Assembly (NCBI GenBank): GCA_035316005.1
Contig: DATFXK010000018.1
Span: 1 to 18,445 of the forward strand
Origin: JALZAA01 sp035316005
GTDB lineage: Bacteria; Actinomycetota; Acidimicrobiia; IMCC26256; JACDBD01
Length of the DNA: 18,445 nt
Reading direction: 5' to 3'
Shown here: positions 13,467-18,445 of the stretch, in pieces
Numbering within the stretch: position 1 is the stretch's first letter
How the letters are laid out: each line of letters opens with the position of its first letter
Position numbers and translations under genes: made by a program
The notes under the pieces: generated by a model
The model's input: only the letters and a program-made list of their open reading frames with translations
What the model was told of the DNA's origin: nothing
Databases searched by the model: none

Positions 13467-14453
13467 ATGGAGCTGGTCACCAAGAAGAAGCTGATGCTCT
13501 TCGCCGGGCGGGGCAACGAGCAGCTCAGCAAGGAGATCGCCGAGCACCTCAAGGTCCCGTTGGGCGAGGTCATCCTGTCGACCTTCGCCAACGGCGAGAT
13601 CTACTGCCGGTACGGCGAGAGCATCCGCGGCGCCGACGTGTTCATCCTCCAGGCGCACTGCGACCCGATCAACGACCGGATCTGGGAGCAGCTGCTGATG
13701 ATCGACGCCGCCAAGCGGGCGTCGGCGAAGCGCATCACCGCCGTGTGCCCCTTCTACGGCTACGCCCGCCAGGACCGGAAGGCCGAGGGCCGGGAGCCGA
13801 TCAGCGCCCGGATGCTCGCGGACTGCATCACCGTCGCCGGCGCCGACCGGGTCGTCACCGTCGACCTGCACACCGGGCAGGCGCAAGGCTTCTTCGACAT
13901 GCCGGTCGACCACCTGACCGGCGTCCCGATCCTGGCGAACTACCTGGCCGACAAGGTCTCGGGTGAGGTCACGGTCGTGTCGCCGGACGCCGGCGGCGGC
14001 AAGCTCACCCGCCGGTTCGCGAACTATCTGGGCGAGCACGACGACATCGACGCCGACCTCGCGTTCATCGACAAGCGCCGGCCCAAGGGCACCCACAACG
14101 TTGCCGAGGCGACGGAGGTCGTCGGTGTCGTCGAGGGACGCACGTGCATCCTCATCGACGACATGATCGACACCGCCGGCACCGTGTGCAGCGCAGCGCG
14201 GTTGCTGACCGACCGCGGCGCGACCGACGTGTACGTGCTCGCCACGCACGGCATCCTGTCGGGCCCGGCCGTCGAGCGCCTGCGCGACGCGCCCATCCGC
14301 GAGGTCGTGCTCACGAACACGCTCCCGATCCCGGGCGAGAAGCAGTTCGAGAGCCTGACCGTGCTGTCGATCGCCCCGATTGTCGCCCACGCCCTCGACG
14401 CCGTCTTCGAGGACACGTCCGTCAGCGAGATCTTCCGCGGCGACAACGTCTGA
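13467..14453 (+). CDS. prs: Ribose-phosphate pyrophosphokinase (PRPP synthetase, 328 aa)
   Basis: Prs transfers pyrophosphate from ATP to ribose-5-phosphate, making PRPP for nucleotides, His and Trp, and in actinobacteria also for arabinose donors of the envelope. Class I features are visible: FANGEIYCRYGESIRG (40-55), FYGYARQDRK (96-105), DLHTGQAQGFFD (133-144), the VSPDAGGGKLTRRFA stretch, and the PRPP loop LIDDMIDTAGT (229-239). The ATG at 13467 is preceded by GGGGAG (13455-13460). The open frame back to 13371 inside glmU is ignored. It is probably co-transcribed with glmU. Directly after its stop codon, in the same frame, lies a remnant of a methyltransferase gene. Confidence 0.97.
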   Translation: MELVTKKKLMLFAGRGNEQLSKEIAEHLKVPLGEVILSTFANGEIYCRYGESIRGADVFILQAHCDPINDRIWEQLLMIDAAKRASAKRITAVCPFYGYARQDRKAEGREPISARMLADCITVAGADRVVTVDLHTGQAQGFFDMPVDHLTGVPILANYLADKVSGEVTVVSPDAGGGKLTRRFANYLGEHDDIDADLAFIDKRRPKGTHNVAEATEVVGVVEGRTCILIDDMIDTAGTVCSAARLLTDRGATDVYVLATHGILSGPAVERLRDAPIREVVLTNTLPIPGEKQFESLTVLSIAPIVAHALDAVFEDTSVSEIFRGDNV

Positions 14454-14594
14454 CGCACGACCGCTCAACCGCTCCAGGTCGTCAAGCGCTTCTACCGACC
14501 CGACGAGTTGGCGCGCGAGCTCACCGAGCACGGCTTCGACGCGACGGCCTGGACCACGGAATGGGCGTTCCTCGTCGGTCGCGGGATCGGCTAG
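14454..14594 (+). pseudogene. C-terminal remnant of a class I SAM-dependent methyltransferase
   Basis: The 46 codons after the prs stop, in the same frame, end at TAG 14592-14594 and have no start codon. The segment QVVKRFYRPDELARELTEHG, followed by FDATAWTTEWAFLVG, looks like the C-terminal end of a SAM-dependent methyltransferase, where such proteins usually read 'iVKrfy.PdEL...L...Gw' and finish with a 'fl.G' strand. The catalytic part is absent, since prs occupies the space upstream. The most likely explanation is a deletion or rearrangement that left only the 3' end. Readthrough of the prs TGA would add it to Prs, but I see no signal for that. The identification rests on remembered family pattern over about 40 residues. 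Confidence 0.6.
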
Positions 14595-14605
14595 AACTGC
14601 GCGCC

Positions 14606-15478
14606 GTGACGCGCGTGGGAGCCATCGATTCCGTCTGGCGCTACCCGGCGAAGTCGATGATGGGCGACTGCTTCTCGTCGGTGCCGGTCGGCGAGGGCGG
14701 CGTCGTCGGGGACCGGGGGTGGGCCGTCCGTGACGAGAAGCGAGGCGGCATCCGCGGCGCGAAGAAGATCGGCGGTCTGATGCGGCTCCACGCCCGGTAC
14801 GTCGAGGAGCCGCAACCCGGCGGTTCGCCGCCGCCGATCGAGGTGACCGCGCCGGACGGCCAACGGGTCCGGTCGGACGACGACGACGTGCACACGCGGC
14901 TCTCACGCTTCCTCGATCACCCCGTCACGTTGTGGCCGCTCCAGCCGAAGGAGGATCTCGACCACTACCGCCGTGGCGCGCCCGACACCGACGACGTCGG
15001 AGCCGAGATGCGCGCCATGTTCGGACGCGACCCCGGCGAGCCGCTGCCGACGTTCGAGGGGATCCCGCTCGACGTGCTCGTCGAGTACGAGTCGCCACCG
15101 GGGACGTACTTCGACGCCTTCCCCGTCCACGTCGTGACCGACCGATCGCTCGCCACTCTCGCTGCGCTCGCCCCGGACTCCGAGTTCGACGTGCGCCGCT
15201 TCCGGCCCAACGTCGTCGTGGCCGTCGAGCCGGGCGTCGACGGCGAGTTCCCCGAACAGAGCTGGATCGGGCAGAGGCTCGACGTGGGCGACGCCGAGCT
15301 CGAGGTGACGGCAGCTTGCCCACGGTGCGTCATGGTCACGCGCGACCTCGCCGAGCTTCCGGCGGACAGGCAGGTGCTGCGCGCGATCGTCCGCCACGCC
15401 GACCAGAACATCGGTGTGTATGCGAACGTCGTCCGGCGGGGCACGCTGCAGACCGGAGCCGCGGTCACACTCTCCTGA
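14606..15478 (+). CDS. MOSC domain-containing protein (290 aa)
   Basis: The N-terminal beta-barrel (PF03476 type) starts with IDSVWRYPAKSMMGD (7-21), followed by GDRGWAV. The MOSC domain follows, with FRPNVVVAVE, WIGQRLDVGDAELEVTAACPRCVMVTRDL containing the conserved cysteine region (CPRC), and a final GVYANVVRRG strand. MOSC proteins bind or transfer sulfur or molybdenum cofactor; relatives include mARC/YcbX and the C-terminal domain of Moco sulfurases. Without a ferredoxin domain or PLP domain, this is the stand-alone type of unknown substrate. The GTG at 14606 has no SD, but TAGAAC (14592-14597), which overlaps the stop of the upstream remnant, lies 8 bases before it and may be its -10. 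The large in-frame extension upstream lies antiframe to prs. Confidence 0.88.
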   Translation: MTRVGAIDSVWRYPAKSMMGDCFSSVPVGEGGVVGDRGWAVRDEKRGGIRGAKKIGGLMRLHARYVEEPQPGGSPPPIEVTAPDGQRVRSDDDDVHTRLSRFLDHPVTLWPLQPKEDLDHYRRGAPDTDDVGAEMRAMFGRDPGEPLPTFEGIPLDVLVEYESPPGTYFDAFPVHVVTDRSLATLAALAPDSEFDVRRFRPNVVVAVEPGVDGEFPEQSWIGQRLDVGDAELEVTAACPRCVMVTRDLAELPADRQVLRAIVRHADQNIGVYANVVRRGTLQTGAAVTLS

Positions 15479-15492
15479 GGGAAGGAGCCCAC

Positions 15493-16362
15493 GTGCTGGA
15501 GCGAACCGAGTACCCGCCCGGCGTGCCGTGCTGGATCGACACCGCGCAGCCCGATCCCGAAGCTGCCACTCGCTTCTACGGCGGTCTCTTCGGATGGGAG
15601 TTCGAGGACCAGATGCCGGCGGAGGCGCCCGGCAGCTACTTCATGGCCGGGCTCCAGGGCCGTGACGTCGCCGCCATCAGCTCCCAGCAGGACGGGGGGC
15701 CGCCGACGCCGGTGTGGAGCACCTACATCGCGGTCGCCGACGCCGACGAGACCGCGGCCAAGGTCGCGAAGGCGGGCGGCAACACGCTCGCCGAGCCGTT
15801 CGACGTCTTCGAGGCGGGGCGCATGGGCATCTTCTCCGACCCGTCGGGCGCGGTCTTCTCGGTGTGGCAGGCGAAGGAGACCATCGGGGCGCAGCTCGTG
15901 AACGAGCCGGGTACGTGGAACTTCAGCGATCTCAACACCCGTGACGTCGATCGCGCCACCGGCTTCTACGGGGACGTGTTCGGCTGGGTGGCCGAATCCG
16001 TCGAGGGGGGCGGGATGTCGTTCTCGTTCCTCCGCCTTCCCGGCTACGGCGACTTCCTCGTCGAGAAGGTGAACCCGGACCTGCGCGCCGGCCAAGCGGA
16101 CGCCGGCGCGCCCGCGGGGTTCGAAGACGTCGTCGCCGGGCTGGTGCCGATGACGAGCGACCGGTTCCCCGACGAGGTCCCGCCGCACTGGAGCGTCACC
16201 TTCGCGGTCGACGACGCCGACGCGTCGGCGGCGCGCGCCGAGGAGCTCGGCGGAACGATCCTCGTGCCGCCCATGGATGCGGGCCCGACCCGCATCGCAG
16301 TCGTGCGCGACCCGCAGGGGGCCACCTTCACCGCGAGCCGGTTCTATCCGGAGCGGTTGTGA
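15493..16362 (+). CDS. Two-domain VOC family (glyoxalase-fold) protein (289 aa)
   Basis: Two vicinal-oxygen-chelate modules lie in tandem. The first (about 8-126) runs from GVPCWIDTAQPDPEAATRFY through FGWEF to MGIFSDPSGAVFSVWQ. The second (about 137-287) runs from WNFSDLNTRDVDRATGFY through FGWV to IAVVRDPQGATFTASRF. This matches the actinobacterial 'VOC/glyoxalase, 27 kDa hydroxylase-like' proteins of the CFP30B type, with family-typical length. The usual ends of each module (SDPSGAVF, RDPQGATF) are intact, but the metal ligands cannot be assigned with certainty. The GTG at 15493 is preceded by GAAGGAG (15481-15487). It lies 14 bases after the MOSC gene, and its stop overlaps the next start, so it is part of one operon. 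Substrate unknown. Confidence 0.87.
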   Translation: MLERTEYPPGVPCWIDTAQPDPEAATRFYGGLFGWEFEDQMPAEAPGSYFMAGLQGRDVAAISSQQDGGPPTPVWSTYIAVADADETAAKVAKAGGNTLAEPFDVFEAGRMGIFSDPSGAVFSVWQAKETIGAQLVNEPGTWNFSDLNTRDVDRATGFYGDVFGWVAESVEGGGMSFSFLRLPGYGDFLVEKVNPDLRAGQADAGAPAGFEDVVAGLVPMTSDRFPDEVPPHWSVTFAVDDADASAARAEELGGTILVPPMDAGPTRIAVVRDPQGATFTASRFYPERL

Positions 16363-16949
16363 GCACCGTCGACCTGATGCCGGCCGCACGACGGCTCGCC
16401 GATCTCGTGGCCGGCGTCCCCGACGACGTGCTCGACGCGCCGACGCCGTGTCCCGACTACACGGTCGGCGACCTCGTCGACCACGTCGGCGGGGCGGCGA
16501 TCGCCTTCGCCGGCGCGGCCGCCAAGGACATGGGCGAGGTCACCGGCACCGCCCCCTCGGGCGACGGGTCGCGGCTTGGTGACGACTGGCGGACGCACGT
16601 CCCGCGCGACCTGGTCCGGATGGCCGAGGCGTGGCGTGATCCGTCCGCGTGGACCGGCATGACGCGCGCCGGCGGCGTCGATCTCCCGGGCGAGGTGGCC
16701 GGCCTCGTCGCGCTCGACGAAGTCGTGATCCACGGCTGGGACCTCGCCCGCGGAATCGGCCAGGACTTCCAGTGTGACCTGCCGTCGCTCGAGGCGGTGC
16801 ACGGATTCGTCGCGCAGTTCTCGGCGCCGGGACAGGAGGCGGCGCGTGCCGGATTGTTCGGTCCGGTGGTCGATGTGCCGGCGGATGCGCCTCTGCTCGA
16901 TCGCGTCGTCGGCCTCGCCGGCCGCGACCCGGACTGGTCGCTGGGCTGA
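16359..16949 (+). CDS. TIGR03086-type, maleylpyruvate isomerase-like metal-binding protein (196 aa)
   Basis: This is a DinB-like four-helix protein of the TIGR03086 / mycothiol-dependent maleylpyruvate isomerase N-terminal family. It opens with a helix, then TPCPDYTVGDLVDHVGG (29-45) containing His42, and later ALDEVVIHGWDLARGIG (118-134) with Glu121 and His125; these three are the usual metal ligands. The family is almost confined to actinobacteria and is linked to mycothiol-dependent thiol chemistry, consistent with the proposed host. The GTG at 16359 overlaps the VOC stop (GTGA), so translation is coupled. Reaction and substrate are not known for this subgroup. Confidence 0.87.
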   Translation: MSTVDLMPAARRLADLVAGVPDDVLDAPTPCPDYTVGDLVDHVGGAAIAFAGAAAKDMGEVTGTAPSGDGSRLGDDWRTHVPRDLVRMAEAWRDPSAWTGMTRAGGVDLPGEVAGLVALDEVVIHGWDLARGIGQDFQCDLPSLEAVHGFVAQFSAPGQEAARAGLFGPVVDVPADAPLLDRVVGLAGRDPDWSLG

Positions 16950-16973
16950 CCCGAACCGTCTACACATGATCGG

Positions 16974-17156
16974 GTGGACCTCGACCATCTGAACCTGCGC
17001 GTCCGCGACGCCGTCGGCGCGATGCACGCCCAGCTGACGGCCGCCGATGTGCCGGCCGTGGACGTCCAGGACTTCCGGCCCGACGAGCAGTACGTCACGT
17101 TCCGGTGCTGGGATCCGGACGGCACCGAGATCGAGGTCTACTGGGAAGCGTCGTGA
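16974..17156 (+). CDS. Miniature VOC-fold protein (60 aa)
   Basis: The product starts like a full-size glyoxalase-fold protein (MDLDHLNLRVRD) and ends like one (VTFRCWDPDGTEIEVYWEAS), but only about 60 residues link start to end where 110-130 are normal. The middle strands of the module, with the usual 'aFYe..lGf' helix, are missing. It is either an internally deleted gene that still reads in frame or a real half-module that pairs as a dimer. The GTG at 16974 has TACACA 7 bases upstream and no SD. Its TGA overlaps the GTG of the GNAT-GrpB gene. Codon usage is like that of the neighbours, so it looks translated. Function unknown. Confidence 0.65.
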   Translation: MDLDHLNLRVRDAVGAMHAQLTAADVPAVDVQDFRPDEQYVTFRCWDPDGTEIEVYWEAS

Positions 17157-18088
17157 CGGTCACCGTCCGTCGGGCCGAGCCGGGGGAGTGCGGCGCGCTG
17201 TCCCACCTCGCCCTGCGCTCAAAGGCGCACTGGGGGTACGACGAGCGCTTCCTTGCCGCATGCAAGGCCGAGCTCACCGTCGATCCCGCGCTCGTCGAGC
17301 GCCACCGCGTAACGGTCGCTGAGGAGTCCAGAGAGATTGCCGGCTTCTCCGCGCTCGCCGGTGCCCCTCCGGTGGGCGAGCTGACGTTCTTGTTCGTCGA
17401 GCCCGGGAGGATCGGCGCCGGCATCGGCCGCACGCTGTGGCGCGAGTGCGTGGCGACCGCGGCGCGCGTCGGGCTCTCCGAGATCAGGATCGAGAGCGAT
17501 CCGAACGCCGCCGGGTTCTACGCGGCCATGGGAGCGGTCCGGATCGGCGACGCGCGATCGCAATCGATTCCGGACCGACGCCTGCCGGTCCTCAGCTTCG
17601 ACATGGCCCACGTGCCGATCGACCTCCGGCCGGTCGGGGATCTCGCGAGTGACGTCGAAGCCGTCCTGGCCGACGTGCGGCGCGAGCTCGCAGCGGTCGC
17701 ACCGGGCGTCGACGTCGAGCACGTCGGCGCGACCTCGATGCCGGACGGGGTCACCAAGGGAGATGTCGACGTGAACCTCCGGGTCGACGGCGATCGGTTC
17801 GATGCCGTGGTCGTGGCGCTCTCGACCCGGTTCGACATCGCACAGCCGCGCAACTGGAGCGGAACGTTCGCGAGCTTCTCGGACACTCGCCGTGGCGTGC
17901 CGATCGGAATCCAGGTCACCGTGACGGGCTCCGACGACGACGTCCTGGTCGACGTCCGCGAACGGATGCGTGCCGACCCCGAGCTTCGCCGACACTACGA
18001 CGAGACCAAGCGGGCCAACGCCCAGTCGGGAAGGGCGGCCTACTGGCATGCCAAGGATGAGTTCCTCCGTCGCACCCGGAAGCGATGA
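17153..18088 (+). CDS. GNAT acetyltransferase - GrpB (UPF0157) fusion protein (311 aa)
   Basis: Residues 1-150 look like a GNAT N-acetyltransferase: VTVRRAEPGECGALSHLA at the start, ELTFLFVEPGRIGAGIGRTLW (76-96) carrying the acetyl-CoA loop, and a C-terminal SDPNAAGFYAAMGA strand-helix typical of the fold. Residues 154-311 match GrpB/UPF0157, a nucleotidyltransferase-fold family: VEHVGATSMPDGVTKGDVDV (188-207) corresponds to the family's 'veHiGSTSVPGl..KPiiDi', and ADPELRRHYDETKRAN plus AYWHAKDEFLRR to the C-terminal helices. Asp204 and Asp206 could be metal ligands. The GTG at 17153 overlaps the stop of the mini-VOC gene. The substrate of either half is not evident; a modification enzyme for small molecules or antibiotics is possible but unproven. 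Confidence 0.88.
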   Translation: MTVTVRRAEPGECGALSHLALRSKAHWGYDERFLAACKAELTVDPALVERHRVTVAEESREIAGFSALAGAPPVGELTFLFVEPGRIGAGIGRTLWRECVATAARVGLSEIRIESDPNAAGFYAAMGAVRIGDARSQSIPDRRLPVLSFDMAHVPIDLRPVGDLASDVEAVLADVRRELAAVAPGVDVEHVGATSMPDGVTKGDVDVNLRVDGDRFDAVVVALSTRFDIAQPRNWSGTFASFSDTRRGVPIGIQVTVTGSDDDVLVDVRERMRADPELRRHYDETKRANAQSGRAAYWHAKDEFLRRTRKR

Positions 18089-18112
18089 GTCTCGGGAGGA
18101 CCCGCATCCGAC

Positions 18113-18142
18113 TTGGCCGAGTGGGGTCCGGGAGCGCACAAT
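18113..18142 (+). promoter_or_regulatory. Promoter for the L25 gene
   Basis: TTGGCC (18113-18118) and CACAAT (18137-18142) are 18 bases apart, four of six matches each to the sigma-70 consensus. The start site would be near 18149, leaving a leader of about 28 nt with GAGG (18164-18167) ten bases before the ATG. Confidence 0.4.
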
Positions 18143-18177
18143 GGAAGGTCCCCGGACGCCGACGAGGCCCGAATCCC

Positions 18178-18445
18178 ATGGCCGACAACGCCGAGAACAC
18201 GCTGGTCGCCGAGCCGCGCACCGTCGTGGGGAGCCGGCCCGCGGGCCGGCTGCGCCGTGAGGGGAAGGTGCCGGCGGTGATGTACGGCCTCGAGACCGAA
18301 ACCTCCAACGTGACGGTGCCGAGCCGCGAGCTCAACCACATCCTGGCGGGGGAGTCGGGCGCCAACACGCTCATCACCCTCAGGCTCGACGGCGAGGAGC
18401 ACCTGGCGCTCGCCCGGCAGATCCAGCGGCATCCGACCCGGGGCG
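18178..18445 (+). CDS. rplY: 50S ribosomal protein L25/general stress protein Ctc, N-terminal part
   Basis: The first 89 residues are present; the rest lies beyond the window. The sequence follows the L25/TL5/CTC pattern: LVAEPRTVVGSRPAGRLRREG (9-29, abridged as RTVVGSRPAGRLRREG), VPAVMYGLE, VPSRELNHIL and LARQIQRHPTRG, which is the 5S rRNA-binding domain with its typical end before the 'hvDf' strand. L25 binds 5S rRNA in the large subunit; the long form has a C-terminal beta domain that cannot be seen here. The ATG at 18178 is chosen because it begins the conserved N terminus; an ATG at 18141 is out of frame. Its place downstream of glmU-prs matches mycobacterial gene order, with several genes inserted between. 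Confidence 0.95.
   Translation, partial: MADNAENTLVAEPRTVVGSRPAGRLRREGKVPAVMYGLETETSNVTVPSRELNHILAGESGANTLITLRLDGEEHLALARQIQRHPTRG

Noticed and set aside
11993..13591. Minus-strand open frame of 532 codons opposite glmU
   Set aside because: It is the complement of a clearly real gene; high GC makes long antisense frames common, and no known motif appears in it.
1..18445. CRISPR arrays, insertion sequences, attachment sites, rho-independent terminators
   Set aside because: I saw no regularly spaced repeats, transposase-like genes or flanking duplications, and no GC hairpin followed by a T run.

Overview
The window looks like chromosomal core DNA from a high-GC actinobacterium. Three things point there. 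The order metG - tatD - (rpfB position) - rsmA - ispE ... glmU - prs - rplY matches the arrangement I know from Mycobacterium (Rv1007c-Rv1018c region). Two tiny ribosomal protein genes of actinobacterial type (bL37-like and bS22-like) are present. A TIGR03086/maleylpyruvate-isomerase-like protein of the mycothiol-linked kind is also present. Extra lineage traits (leaderless promoters, no catalytic Rpf domain, an AbrB gene next to metG) would suit a deep-branching group such as Acidimicrobiia, but that placement is a guess. I see no mobile element, prophage or CRISPR array.

Layout. (1) 1-1053: two SDR oxidoreductases on the minus strand, translationally coupled, with a -35/-10 promoter near 1000-1029. 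(2) 1054-3702: an acyl-CoA thioesterase-like protein, then a tightly packed operon of an Rrf2 regulator, an atypical NAD(P)-binding epimerase-like protein and a four-helix membrane protein. A perfect 10-bp inverted repeat overlaps the promoter and start codon of the regulator. (3) 3699-6086: bL37 (minus), then ychF-like gene, DUF192 gene and rsmI (plus). The YchF-like protein has lost key GTPase residues. (4) 6049-8632: an AbrB-type regulator with a zinc-ribbon tail (minus), divergent from metG-tatD. (5) 8653-11698: a DUF348/G5 protein at the rpfB position but without the Rpf catalytic domain, then rsmA-ispE. (6) 11717-14453: bS22 (minus), tRNA-Gln(TTG), glmU, prs. (7) 14454-18088: a methyltransferase C-terminal remnant, then MOSC protein, two-domain VOC protein, TIGR03086 protein, a 60-residue mini-VOC protein and a GNAT-GrpB fusion. 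(8) 18178-end: start of the L25 gene.

How it fits together. Much of the centre serves translation (bL37, YchF-like, RsmI, MetG, RsmA, bS22, tRNA-Gln, L25) or cell-envelope and nucleotide precursor supply (IspE, GlmU, Prs, DUF348/G5 protein). Genes are dense, with ATGA/GTGA stop-start overlaps at most same-strand junctions. Several transcription-unit heads have a TANNNT-like -10 box only 7-8 nt before the start codon and no Shine-Dalgarno, pointing to leaderless mRNAs. I found no complete novel multi-gene system. The most unusual items are the degenerate YchF, the DUF348/G5 protein with an open upstream frame lacking any standard start codon, the Rrf2 operator arrangement, the GNAT-GrpB fusion and the small genes that an ORF caller would miss.
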